Source: JACXVD01 sp020446665
GTDB taxonomy: Bacteria > Pseudomonadota > Alphaproteobacteria > Sphingomonadales > Sphingomonadaceae
DNA length: 64,000 nucleotides
Direction of reading: 5' to 3'
Assembly: GCA_041396905.1 (NCBI GenBank)
Contig: JAWKXQ010000005.1
Location: 1-64,000 of the forward strand
Program-made: the position numbers and the translations under genes
Notes under the pieces: generated by a model
The model's database searches: none
What the model saw: the letters and a program-made list of their open reading frames with translations, nothing else
What the model was told of the DNA's origin: nothing
Part shown: one piece after another, positions 27,893-36,069 of the stretch
Numbering within the stretch: the first letter of the stretch is position 1
Layout of the letters: every line of letters begins with the position of its first letter

Positions 27893-28753
27893 ATGGGTAT
27901 CACCAGTTTTGAAGGCAAGACGGCATTCGTTACCGGCGGTGCCAGCGGGATCGGGCTGGGCATCAGCAAGGTGCTCGCCGCTCGCGGGGCGCAGGTGGTC
28001 ATGGCCGATCTGCGTCCGGACCATATCGAGGAAGCGCTGGAGGATTTTGCCGGGGCGGGCCGATCGAACCAGGTTTCGGCCATGCTGCTCGATGTAACCC
28101 AGCGCGAAGCCTATGCCGAAGCGGCAGAGAAAATGCAGCGCGATTTCGGCGGGATCGACATCCTCGTCAACAATGCCGGGGTGGGGCCGGAAGGGCCGGT
28201 GCTGTCCGCGACCTATGCCGATTACGATTTCGGTTTCGGCGTGAATATCGGCGGGGTCATCAATGGCTTTGTCTCCTTCCTGCCGCAAATGGTCGCGCAT
28301 GGGCGGGGCGGGCATATCGTTTCCACCGCCTGTCTGGCCGCCGAAGTGGTGATGCCCGGCAGAATGGCGATCTATGCCGCCAGCAAGGCGGCTGTGTGCC
28401 ACTATTGCGAGGCGGTGAAACCGGACCTTGCGGAACATGGGATTGGCGTATCCATCCTGCTGCCCGGCCCGATCAAGTCGAAGATCCATGAGACTGGCCA
28501 GAACCGCCCTGAGCATTTGCGCGAAGGGAGCGGCTTTGCTGAAAGCGAGGAGCAACTGGCCCGGCGCGAAGTGGGCGATTGGTGGATGGAGCCGGAGGAA
28601 GCGGGCGAAATGGTCGCCCGGGGCATTCTGGATGATACGACCTACATCGTGACGCACGGCATCTTCAAGAACCAGATGCGCGCACGGGCAGAGGCGGTGC
28701 TGGCGGCAACGCCGGATTCAGAGACCCAGTTTGGTGACGGGGATTCGATCTGA
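27893..28753 (+). CDS. Short-chain dehydrogenase/reductase (SDR)
   Basis: The 286-aa classical SDR has the NAD(P) motif TGGASGIG (residues 16-23), NNAG, and the catalytic YAASK, with a serine in the HIVSTACLA strand. The aspartate in MADLRPD at the end of the second strand suggests NAD rather than NADP preference. The substrate is unknown. The ATG at 27893 follows GGAGAGGG; upstream in-frame ATGs lie in the divergent promoter region. Confidence 0.88.
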   Translation: MGITSFEGKTAFVTGGASGIGLGISKVLAARGAQVVMADLRPDHIEEALEDFAGAGRSNQVSAMLLDVTQREAYAEAAEKMQRDFGGIDILVNNAGVGPEGPVLSATYADYDFGFGVNIGGVINGFVSFLPQMVAHGRGGHIVSTACLAAEVVMPGRMAIYAASKAAVCHYCEAVKPDLAEHGIGVSILLPGPIKSKIHETGQNRPEHLREGSGFAESEEQLARREVGDWWMEPEEAGEMVARGILDDTTYIVTHGIFKNQMRARAEAVLAATPDSETQFGDGDSI

Positions 28754-28777
28754 CCGCAGCGCCGGAGCAAAAGCAGG

Positions 28778-29389
28778 TCAGCCGATGGCAGCCACCACAT
28801 CGGTCAGCCGCGCGACTTCGGCCGGGTCATGGCTGACCAGCAGGATCGGGATAGTCAGTTCGTCGCGTATACGCTCGATCAGGCGCAGGATTTCCTCTCC
28901 GCGCGGCTGGTCCAGCGAAGCCAGCGGCTCATCCAGCAGCAGGAAATCGGGTGAGGAGAGCAGTGCCCGCCCGATGGCAACGCGCCGGGCCTCGCCGCCC
29001 GACAGCGTGGCTGGCCAGCGATCCAGCAGCTTCCCGATATCGAGGAGCGAGATCACTTCGTCTGTCGTGATCCAGCTTCCATCCCGCTGGCCATAGGTCA
29101 GATTCGCGCCGACCCGGCGATGGGGGAAAAGGCGCATGTCCTGAAAGACATAACCGGCCCCGCGCCTCTCTGGCAGCAGATCGATCGCTTGCGCGCTATC
29201 GAACAGCACCGTCTCGCCAATGCGAATATGCCCGTGGGCCGGGCGCAGCAGCCCCGCAATCGCATCCAGCACGCTGGTCTTGCCCGCCCCGGATGGCCCG
29301 GTAAGCGCGACCAGTTTCGCGTCGCTGGCGATGGTGCAAGCGATCCGGCGTTCGCCCCGCACCAGCTCTAAGGCAATGTCAAAGCACAT
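28778..29389 (-). CDS. modC: Molybdate ABC transporter ATP-binding protein ModC (short form)
   Basis: The 203-aa ATPase has Walker A GPSGAGKT, signature LSGGE and Walker B FLLLDEP. It lacks the C-terminal molybdate-binding (TOBE/Mop) domain of E. coli ModC, so it is a core-only version. It overlaps modB by 11 bases and powers molybdate uptake with the products of the two upstream genes. Confidence 0.9.
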   Translation of the reverse strand: MCFDIALELVRGERRIACTIASDAKLVALTGPSGAGKTSVLDAIAGLLRPAHGHIRIGETVLFDSAQAIDLLPERRGAGYVFQDMRLFPHRRVGANLTYGQRDGSWITTDEVISLLDIGKLLDRWPATLSGGEARRVAIGRALLSSPDFLLLDEPLASLDQPRGEEILRLIERIRDELTIPILLVSHDPAEVARLTDVVAAIG

Positions 29390-30077
29390 GCGCGCGGTCT
29401 CCCTGATGGCGGCGGACCAGCCATTCGCTGGCGAGCAGGGCCAGCAACGAGAGGGCAATGGACAGCACGGCCAGCCGTGCAACATCGCTTTCCATGCCCG
29501 GCACTTGCAGCCCCGAATAGATCGCCAGCGGCAGGGTCTGTGTCTCACCGGGAATATTGGCGGCAAAGGTGATCGTCGCGCCAAATTCCCCGATCGAGCG
29601 GGCAAAGCCCAGCACCGCGCCTGCCAGGATGCCGGGCAGGCTGAGCGGCAGAGTGATGGTGAGGAAGGCCCGCCAGCGTGATGCGCCCAGGCTGCGCGCT
29701 GCTCCCACCAGCCTGCGGTCCACCGCTTCGATGGAAAGCCGCATGGCACGCACCATCAGCGGCAGTGCCATCACCGACGCTGCCAGCGCGGCCCCTTGCC
29801 AGCGGAAAGTGAGCGAGAGGCCGAACCAGTCCTGCAGCACGCTGCCAACCGGGCCCTGTCTGCCGAACACTACCAGCAACAGCCAGCCGGTCACCACTGG
29901 CGGCACGACCAGTGGCAAATGCACCAACGCATCAAGCAGCATCCGCCCCGGAAAGCGCCGCCGCGCCAGCAGCCATGCCAGCGCATAGGCGACCGGCATG
30001 GTCAACCCGATGGCGACCAGGCTGACTTTCAACGAGAGGCCGAGGATGGCCCATTCAGTCGGGGTGAGGAAATTCAT
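29379..30077 (-). CDS. modB: Molybdate ABC transporter permease ModB
   Basis: The 232-aa protein has five or six membrane helices and the ABC-permease EAA loop (AARSLGASRWRAFLTITLPLS). The ModB-typical LVVPPVVTGWLLL and RSIGEFGATITFAANIPGET segments are present. It forms the inner-membrane channel. The start overlaps the modA stop (ATGA). Confidence 0.93.
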   Translation of the reverse strand: MNFLTPTEWAILGLSLKVSLVAIGLTMPVAYALAWLLARRRFPGRMLLDALVHLPLVVPPVVTGWLLLVVFGRQGPVGSVLQDWFGLSLTFRWQGAALAASVMALPLMVRAMRLSIEAVDRRLVGAARSLGASRWRAFLTITLPLSLPGILAGAVLGFARSIGEFGATITFAANIPGETQTLPLAIYSGLQVPGMESDVARLAVLSIALSLLALLASEWLVRRHQGDRAHVL

Positions 30078-30793
30078 GGCGCTGGCAGGAACCCGTGCTT
30101 CTGCAGGATTGCCTGCCCTTCCGGACCGGCGATGTAGTCCGCCAGCGCGCTGGCATCGGAATGGGTGGAGCCGTTCAGCACCGCCAGCGGATAGCTGATG
30201 GGTGGATGCGATGCGGCAGGGAGGGTTTTCAAGACCTTCACCTTGCGCGATGCCGCCGCATCGCTGGCATATACCAGCCCTTGCTTGACTTCGCCCCGTT
30301 CCACCAGCGCCAGAGCCGCGCGGACATTTTCGGTCGGGACGAAGCGGGTTCTTGCCTCTTCCCATAGGCCCAGATTTTCCAGCGCCGCCTTGCCATATCG
30401 TCCGGCGGGCACGGAGTTCGGGTCAGCCATGGCAAGCCGGTCGCCGCCTGTGTCCTTGCCGACGAGTGCCACCAGAACCAGCCTGTTGCCGGCAATCACG
30501 CGGCGGCTGCCAGACCGGAGCAACTGCCTGGCCTCCAGTTCCTCCATCCATTCCTCATCAGCGGCAAGGAACAGATCGGCGGGCGCACCTGCCTCGATCT
30601 GCCGGGCAAGGGCGGGGGTCCCGGCGAAGCTGAGTACGGGGCGCGCGTGACCCTCTGCTTCCCAGCGATCGGCAATTTCCCGCAAGGCTTCCTGCATGCT
30701 TGCTGCAGCCAGAATCACCGGGCCCCTGGGCGCAGCGGAGGCGCAGGACCAGAGCAGTGCGGCAAGCGAAAGGACCAGCAGACGGGCAAACAT
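30074..30793 (-). CDS. modA: Molybdate-binding periplasmic protein ModA
   Basis: The 239-aa protein has a signal sequence (MFARLLVLSLAALLWS) and a ModA-type binding domain: VILAAASMQEALREIA, then LSFAGTPALARQIEAGAPAD and LVYASDAAASRKVKV. It captures molybdate or tungstate and passes it to ModBC. A cysteine at residue 17 could serve as a lipidation site, although the context (LLWSC) is not a perfect lipobox. It is the first gene of modABC. Confidence 0.92.
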   Translation of the reverse strand: MFARLLVLSLAALLWSCASAAPRGPVILAAASMQEALREIADRWEAEGHARPVLSFAGTPALARQIEAGAPADLFLAADEEWMEELEARQLLRSGSRRVIAGNRLVLVALVGKDTGGDRLAMADPNSVPAGRYGKAALENLGLWEEARTRFVPTENVRAALALVERGEVKQGLVYASDAAASRKVKVLKTLPAASHPPISYPLAVLNGSTHSDASALADYIAGPEGQAILQKHGFLPAP

Positions 30794-30835
30794 CGCCGCC
30801 TGCCTTACACAGCGCTGCGAAGGCGGTCTATCGCC

Positions 30836-31225
30836 CTATGCGCAATAGGCGATGCTGGCTTTGGGCAGGCGCTGCTGTGTTTTCGGGTCGAGGATGTCCA
30901 GACCGATGGCCCCGCCATTCTTGATCAGATCACGATAGACCTCATCCTTGCAGATGGTCGGACGGAAGGTCTTGGTCATTTCGGTCGGATTGGTGCGGAC
31001 CCGGCCGCCAAACTCAATCTCGATATGCAGCACCATTTCCTTGCCCTCTGGCGTCACCTGCACCAGCGTCCCATCACCGGCGGGGCGGGGGAGGCTGGGG
31101 GCGATGGAATTGGCGGTGTATAGCACCCGGTCTTCGACCGAGGCGTTTTCAGGCAATCCACCCCCGGCCCCACCGCAAGCGGCGAGGAGAGGCAATCCCA
31201 TTACACAAGGCACATAGCGTCGCAT
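30836..31225 (-). CDS. Small lipoprotein, hypothetical
   Basis: The 129-aa protein has a signal peptide with lipobox LAAC (MRRYVPCVMGLPLLAAC) and a short mature domain without a recognised family. Two further cysteines (TICKDE and the C-terminal AYCA) may form a disulfide. The methionine at 31225 is the last start before the signal peptide. It lies upstream of modA on the same strand with 42 bases between, so it may be co-transcribed. Confidence 0.72.
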   Translation of the reverse strand: MRRYVPCVMGLPLLAACGGAGGGLPENASVEDRVLYTANSIAPSLPRPAGDGTLVQVTPEGKEMVLHIEIEFGGRVRTNPTEMTKTFRPTICKDEVYRDLIKNGGAIGLDILDPKTQQRLPKASIAYCA

Positions 31226-31282
31226 AACAGCGCCGTTAGCACCCGGTTCCAACGTGGCTGAGCAATCCTTGTTAAGGATCGC

Positions 31283-32002
31283 TTACCCGGCAAGGCGGAT
31301 TTTCTTAACGCACGCGCGGGCCGCCAAAGGGCAGCGGCGGAGGGGCCGGCGCGCACCGCGCGGCAGCTGGGCCTGGAAAGCCCGGCCGCAATGTTCCACG
31401 CAATAGGGGAAGCCGGGGTTCACCGCTTCGCCGCAGAAATGGAAATCCGCTTCACCCGGATGGCCCATCGGCCAGCGGCAGACCTTGTCCGACAGATCGA
31501 GCAGGCTGGTCTTGTCCGCAATCGACGGGTCGGGCTTGGCCGGCACAAGGCGGCGCGGCGGGGCCGGCGGAATCGGTGCCTGCTGGTCACCCGGGCCCTG
31601 CCGAAGAAATCCGCCCGGGCCGACAGACACGATCTTGGGCAGATCCGGCGTCGGGTTGGGGATCGGTTGCGATGGTGTAGCGCTGGCCTGCGTGGGGGCC
31701 GGTCGGGCCGCTTCAGTCGCCGGGGCAGGTGCAGTCGCAGGTTTGGGCGCAGGCTTGGCCACCGGGGCTGCTACCTTTTTAGGCGCAGGTTTTGCCGCAG
31801 GCGCGGCTGCCTTCTTGGCCGGAGCCTTCTTCTTGTCATTGGCCTTTACCGGCGACGGGCGCGATTTCAGACCCAGCCGGTGTGCCTTGCCGATCACGGC
31901 ATTGCGGCTCACTCCGCCCAGTTCTTCCGCGATCTGGCTGGCGGTCGATCCGCCTTCCCACATCTTCTTCAGCGTCGCGATCCGTTCGTCGGTCCAGCTC
32001 AT
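31283..32002 (-). CDS. gcrA: GcrA cell cycle regulator, C-terminus apparently frameshifted
   Basis: The N-terminus (MSWTDERIATLKKMWEGG, then NAVIGKAHRLGLKSR) is the GcrA DNA-binding helix-turn-helix. A long Ala/Pro/Lys linker leads to the sigma-70-interacting domain (CRWPMGHPGEADFHFCGE, then YCVEHC). GcrA stimulates sigma-70 transcription at methylated promoters. The last 20 residues read RRPLRRCPLAARACVKK and look foreign. Adding one C at the four-base run 31342-31345 gives RRPPPPLPFGGPRVR and a stop at 31305-31307, which I recall as the usual ending. A one-base sequencing error is likely. Confidence 0.92.
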   Translation of the reverse strand: MSWTDERIATLKKMWEGGSTASQIAEELGGVSRNAVIGKAHRLGLKSRPSPVKANDKKKAPAKKAAAPAAKPAPKKVAAPVAKPAPKPATAPAPATEAARPAPTQASATPSQPIPNPTPDLPKIVSVGPGGFLRQGPGDQQAPIPPAPPRRLVPAKPDPSIADKTSLLDLSDKVCRWPMGHPGEADFHFCGEAVNPGFPYCVEHCGRAFQAQLPRGARRPLRRCPLAARACVKKIRLAG

Positions 32003-32083
32003 GCAAACATCCGTTCGTTAATTCCAAGCACCATGATGGCGCAGCGCTTGCCAGCGCAAGGGGAAGGCCCTAGTCGCGTGGGC

Positions 32084-32968
32084 ATGGCCGATCAAGCCCA
32101 ACCCACCGTCAATGCGCCCGATATGGGGAGCGATTCCGCAAATAAAAGCCGTTTCCACCCGCGTGGGCAAGCGGTGATCCACGGGATCAACCGAATCGGT
32201 CTGATGAGCCTCTACAAGAAGGAGGTGCGCCGCTTCATGAAAGTGCAGACGCAGACGGTGTGGGCACCGGCTGTCACGACGCTGCTGTTCCTCGTCATCT
32301 TCACTGTCGCGCTGGGCCGTTCGGGGCGCGAAGTGCTGGGTGTGCCCTTTGCCACCTTCGTCGCGCCGGGGCTGATCGTGATGGGTATGATGCAAAATGC
32401 CTTTGCCAATTCCAGCTTCTCGCTGCTGTCCGGCAAGATTCAGGGCACGATCATCGATCTGCTGATGCCGCCCCTGTCCGAAGGCGAACTGATGGCTGGG
32501 ATCATCGGCGCTGCGGTGACGCGGGCGGTGATGGTCGGGCTCGCCGTCGCGTTGGCCATGCTGTTCTATCCCGGCGTCAGTCTGGCCATGGCGCATCCCT
32601 GGGCGGTGGTGTGGTTTGGCCTGATGGGCTCTGTCTTGCTGGCCCTGCTTGGCCTGCTCACTTCGATCTGGGCGGAGAAGTTTGATCACAACGCGGCGGT
32701 GACCAATTTCGTGGTCGCGCCGCTCTCGCTGCTGTCGGGCACATTCTATGTGATCGACAATCTTGCCCCGGTGTTTCAGGCGATCAGCCGGGCCAATCCG
32801 TTCTTCTATGTGATTTCCGGCTTCCGCTTCGGCTTTCTGGGGCAAAGCGATATTGGCGATACCAATCAGGCCGTGATCCATAGCGCGATCGGCATGGGCC
32901 TGTTCAATCTGGTGCTGGCCTTCATTGTCTATCGCGTGCTCAAATCAGGCTGGAAGCTGAAGGACTGA
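32084..32968 (+). CDS. ABC-2 type transporter permease
   Basis: The 294-aa protein has about six membrane helices and the ABC-2 layout: an N-terminal cytoplasmic stretch, VWAPAVTTLLFLVIFTVALG, and the conserved LLSGTFYVIDNLAP and ANPFFYVISGFRFGFLG segments. No ATPase gene is adjacent, so its partner must be encoded elsewhere. Proteins of this type export lipids, polysaccharides or drugs. The ATG at 32084 gives a basic N-terminus; it is divergent from gcrA. Confidence 0.87.
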   Translation: MADQAQPTVNAPDMGSDSANKSRFHPRGQAVIHGINRIGLMSLYKKEVRRFMKVQTQTVWAPAVTTLLFLVIFTVALGRSGREVLGVPFATFVAPGLIVMGMMQNAFANSSFSLLSGKIQGTIIDLLMPPLSEGELMAGIIGAAVTRAVMVGLAVALAMLFYPGVSLAMAHPWAVVWFGLMGSVLLALLGLLTSIWAEKFDHNAAVTNFVVAPLSLLSGTFYVIDNLAPVFQAISRANPFFYVISGFRFGFLGQSDIGDTNQAVIHSAIGMGLFNLVLAFIVYRVLKSGWKLKD

Positions 32969-33014
32969 CTTCTGCCAATTGCCAGTTGCGCGGCAATCTG
33001 CCAGCACTGCCTGC

Positions 33015-33830
33015 ATGGTGGATGTGTTCATATCCTATGCCCGCGAGGATGAAGCCATTGTCGCGAAAATCGCGCAGGCCGTGAAGGCTGAAGGCTATGA
33101 AGTGTGGTGGGATGACGATTTGCCCCCGCACAAGAGCTATGGCGAAGTCATCACGGAAAAGATTGGCAAAGCGAAGGCGGCGATTGTCGTCTGGTCTGCT
33201 GATGCGGCTGCGTCCGAATGGGTCCGGGCAGAGGCTGATGTCGCCCGCAATGGCAAGAAGCTGGTCCAGACCGTGATTGACGGCACCATGCCGCCGCTGC
33301 CCTTCAACCAGATCCAGCATGCCGATCTGTCCGGCTGGAAGGGCGAGCCGGATAATCGCGACTGGCGCAAGGTGCTGGCGAGCCTGGCCGATCTGAACGG
33401 GCGTGATGCTGCTACGTCTGCGTCGGAGGCGGGAGACAAGGCTGACGCTGCCAGTGCGCCCCCTGTATCGGCGCCAGAGCCGGAGCCAGCGCCAGTGTCA
33501 GGCGGATCGAAAAAGGGGCTGGTGCTGGCGGCAATGCTGGCACTGGTGTTGCTCGGCATGTTTGCAGGCTGGCGCATTTTCGGCGGCAATTCCGACGCCA
33601 GAGAGGCGCGGCGCGCAGGCTTTACCGTGGTGGCCGTGATCGAATCCCCGGATGAAGTGGCCAATATAAGGCGCGGCCCCAGCCTGTCAGACCCGGTGGT
33701 GGGCAAGGCCTATCAGGGCGAGGTGATCTACACCAAACGGCGCGACGGCAAGTGGTGGAAGGTGCGCAAACAAGACGGCACCACCGGCTATATGGCGCGG
33801 CATTTGTTTGTCATTGAGGGCAAGATTTAG
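33015..33830 (+). CDS. TIR domain membrane protein with C-terminal bacterial SH3 domain
   Basis: The 271-aa protein has three parts. Residues 1-128 are a TIR domain (MVDVFISYAREDEAIV, VWWDD, and SEWVRAEADVA with E73 at the usual catalytic glutamate position). Residues 131-165 form an Ala/Pro linker. A transmembrane helix (about 168-188) leads to an SH3b domain (203-271: VANIRRGPSLSDPVVGK, then WWKVRKQDGTTGYM). The TIR should face the cytoplasm and the SH3b the periplasm. TIR domains can hydrolyse NAD or scaffold signalling; which applies is unknown. I chose the start at MVDVF because it begins the domain. Confidence 0.85.
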   Translation: MVDVFISYAREDEAIVAKIAQAVKAEGYEVWWDDDLPPHKSYGEVITEKIGKAKAAIVVWSADAAASEWVRAEADVARNGKKLVQTVIDGTMPPLPFNQIQHADLSGWKGEPDNRDWRKVLASLADLNGRDAATSASEAGDKADAASAPPVSAPEPEPAPVSGGSKKGLVLAAMLALVLLGMFAGWRIFGGNSDAREARRAGFTVVAVIESPDEVANIRRGPSLSDPVVGKAYQGEVIYTKRRDGKWWKVRKQDGTTGYMARHLFVIEGKI

Positions 33831-33834
33831 AGCG

Positions 33835-34121
33835 CGATGGCGTCGCATTGACGGAAGTGGGGTGGGGCGCTGCCCTCACCAAACCACACTCCGTCACCCC
33901 GGGCGTGACCCGGGGTCCCGCTACGCTTTGAGCGGAGGGCTTGCCGAACGAAAGTGCCGCCGAAATTGGTCACCATGCAGGCTTATCCAGCCCCTCAATA
34001 GCGCTACATCCGGCCACCCTCACGCTTTCGATCCATTGTCGCACTTCAAGAAAAGCGGGACCCCGGGTCAAGCCCGGGGTGACGTTTGAGAGGGCGGGCT
34101 GAGAGCAAACGAATCTTCAAA
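33835..34121. repeat. Intergenic region with an inverted pair of REP-like palindromes
   Basis: Two 30-base copies lie at 33893-33922 and 34054-34083 in opposite orientation and differ at one position (core CACCCCGGG...GACCCGGGGTCCCG). Each is itself partly palindromic. The 131 bases between them hold no gene that I can support. Such elements are scattered in sphingomonad genomes. Confidence 0.8.
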
Positions 34122-34568
34122 CTATTTGCACATCAGTTTGCGGACCTCATCGACCGTGATAACTCCCTCATTCTCAGGGCCTGATGCCCCTGCGCATATG
34201 TAATAGCGGCCTTCAGTTCCCTCTTCATTTGGGAAATTGATCGCGAGGTATCCGGATGGATACCATGTGAAACTGGCTGCGCGCCCTTCGAAAACAAAAC
34301 TATCTCGGATCACACAGGGAGTGACCGTCAAAGTGTTATAGGCCAGTCCTGATGAAACTTCATCGTAAGCCTCGATCAACCCGTTCAACTCGGTGTCTGA
34401 TAATGTCAGATTCCCGCACTCTGCGCGCAGTTCATCACGTGGGATGGCTTGATAATATTTTGCATATGCTGCCTCGTCGATTTGCCCAATGAATGTTGTT
34501 GAGCCAGAATTTGTGGCGCTACAAGCCGATGCAAGTGTCAATGCAAGGACGGGCGGCAGTATTTTCAT
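34122..34568 (-). CDS. Hypothetical lipoprotein
   Basis: From the methionine at 34568 the protein has 148 residues and a lipobox ASAC after a hydrophobic signal (MKILPPVLALTLASAC). The mature part has four further cysteines. The base composition is lower in GC than in its neighbours, which may indicate foreign origin. I recognise no family. A longer start at 34649 would put 27 residues before the signal peptide and is unlikely. Confidence 0.65.
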   Translation of the reverse strand: MKILPPVLALTLASACSATNSGSTTFIGQIDEAAYAKYYQAIPRDELRAECGNLTLSDTELNGLIEAYDEVSSGLAYNTLTVTPCVIRDSFVFEGRAASFTWYPSGYLAINFPNEEGTEGRYYICAGASGPENEGVITVDEVRKLMCK

Positions 34569-34645
34569 GGAGCGGTACAGTAAATGCCTGAAAGGTTTGG
34601 GGCAAGGGCTGGCACAGGCAATAAAGCCATCAGCCAAAAACCTTC

Positions 34646-35248
34646 TCAACCCGCGCTTTCACGCCTGCCCTGATTTAGCAGCCGCTTCACTGCACTTTCC
34701 GCGCCCATCACGTCGGCGACCTTGCCGATCACGAAGGTTTCGGTCCGTTTGTCTCCATCGCTGTCGCGCCCTACGCCCACGGCGATGGTCAGGCTGCCTG
34801 AGCCATCGCGTGCCTCCTTCCGGGTCAGCGATCCGATCCGATTGGCCGGGATGCTCTCTGTTTCCAGCAGGCCGGTAATGGTGATGCGCAGCAGGCGCTG
34901 GTCGGTGACGGCAAACAGCGTCTTGCGCGCCTTGAACATGGCGAGGAACGGCGTGGCGAGCATGAAGATGCCCACGGCGATAAAGGGCAGGCCGAACAGC
35001 GGGAAGGCGTAAGACAGGAAACCCGCATTCTCATCCATCGCCCCGGTCGCGCTCCACGCCATGGCGGTCCAGAACAGCGCGAAAGCGGTCCAGGGGATCG
35101 CGAACAGATAGAGGGCAAAGCGGGTCAGCGCCTCTTGCAGCATGCCGCGCCCCTTCCAGCGGACGCGCTCGCCCGCTTCCAGCTCGCGCTCCAGCGCCAG
35201 CTCCAGCTGGTCCCGGCCTTGGGCAAGGGGCGGGTTTTCAAGGTCCAT
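34646..35248 (-). CDS. Membrane protein with a PH-like (bPH2) C-terminal domain, hypothetical
   Basis: The 200-aa protein has an N-terminal amphipathic segment (ERVRWKGRG), two membrane helices (about residues 42-70 and 80-105) and a C-terminal soluble domain. That domain reads FAVTDQRLLRITITGLLETE, then IPANRIGSLTRKEARDGSG, which resembles bacterial PH domains. The function is unknown. It stands between two minus-strand genes. Confidence 0.7.
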   Translation of the reverse strand: MDLENPPLAQGRDQLELALERELEAGERVRWKGRGMLQEALTRFALYLFAIPWTAFALFWTAMAWSATGAMDENAGFLSYAFPLFGLPFIAVGIFMLATPFLAMFKARKTLFAVTDQRLLRITITGLLETESIPANRIGSLTRKEARDGSGSLTIAVGVGRDSDGDKRTETFVIGKVADVMGAESAVKRLLNQGRRESAG

Positions 35249-35287
35249 GGCTACTACTTTCGCAAAGCGTTAGCCCGCTGCGCCATC

Positions 35288-35668
35288 TCAGTGCGTCAGC
35301 GAACGGCGCATGCGATAGCGCCCGTCCTTAAATTGTTCGAACAGTTCCGTCACTGTCGGGTGATCCACTGGCCCGCCATCGGGGTCAGCCATCAGATTTT
35401 GCTGGCTGACATAGGCGACATAGGCAGATTCGTCGTTCTCTGCGAGCAGGTGGTAATAGGGCTGTTCGCGCTTTGGCCGGACCGCTTCGGGGATGGATTC
35501 GTACCATTCCTCGCTATTGGCAAAGACCGGGTCGATATCGAACACCACACCGCGAAAATCATATTTGCGGTGGCGCACCACATCACCAATGCCAAAGCGC
35601 GCCCGCGCATGGCGCGGCATTTCGATTGTGCGGCCTGCCTGAGCAGAGAAGAACTGTGTGCGGTCCAT
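35288..35668 (-). CDS. hspQ: Heat shock protein HspQ (YccV-like)
   Basis: The 126-aa protein contains the HspQ/YccV domain: ARFGIGDVVRHRKYDFRGVV, then FANSEEWYESIP, and QPYYHLLAENDESAYVAYVS. In enterobacteria HspQ is a specificity factor for Lon and binds hemimethylated DNA. A start at 35620 (MPRHARARFG) is also possible; I kept the longer version because some relatives carry a similar leader. Confidence 0.88.
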   Translation of the reverse strand: MDRTQFFSAQAGRTIEMPRHARARFGIGDVVRHRKYDFRGVVFDIDPVFANSEEWYESIPEAVRPKREQPYYHLLAENDESAYVAYVSQQNLMADPDGGPVDHPTVTELFEQFKDGRYRMRRSLTH

Positions 35669-35824
35669 AGGCACGGAATATGGGGCAAATTCGCCCCGAT
35701 ACAAGCGCGACGTGGCGGGCATCCCCATTTTCCTGTCCGAATGGGGCTTGGCAAGCACACCGGCTTGGGCTAGTCGCGCGCCTCCGACCGACCGGGCAAG
35801 ATCGCTTGCCCTGCGCGCTTCTGC

Positions 35825-35914
35825 GGAGAGGTGGCAGAGAGGTCGAATGCGCCGCACTCGAAATGCGGTATGCGGGCAACCGTATCGTGGGTTCGAATCC
35901 CACCCTCTCCGCCA
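35825..35914 (+). tRNA. tRNA-Ser (anticodon CGA)
   Basis: The 90 bases form a complete class II tRNA: acceptor GGAGAGG with CCTCTCC, anticodon loop CTCGAAA (CGA, reading UCG), a long variable arm, T-loop GTTCGAATC and an encoded CCA. Its 3' end is the integration site of the island that follows. Confidence 0.95.
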
Positions 35915-35950
35915 GCCGCCCATCCCAAGAAGTCCTGATTAGTCCCTGAA

Positions 35951-35974
35951 AGTCCCGTTTTTCGGGGCTTTTTG
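35951..35974 (+). terminator. Terminator after tRNA-Ser
   Basis: The stem AGTCCCG pairs with CGGGGCT around a TTTTT loop, followed by a T tract. It lies 37 bases after the tRNA end. Confidence 0.7.
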
Positions 35975-36013
35975 GGTCTTGCGCTGGATTCTTTTATTCT
36001 TGCTATGTTCTCG

Positions 36014-36062
36014 TCACTCCCACAATTTCTCCCCCACAATGTGGGAGCAGATGTGGGAGTGA
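36014..36062. promoter_or_regulatory. Inverted repeat upstream of the integrase stub
   Basis: TCACTCCCACA (36014-36024) and TGTGGGAGTGA (36052-36062) form an 11-base perfect inverted repeat, with an inner CCCACAATGTGGG between. Its place between tRNA and integrase start suits integrase arm-type binding sites or an autoregulatory operator. Confidence 0.5.
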
Positions 36063-36069
36063 GATCAGG

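Noticed and set aside
31262..31284. Hairpin ATCCTT-GTT-AAGGAT after gcrA
   Set aside because: The stem is short and lacks a T tract on the minus strand, so it does not qualify as a terminator.
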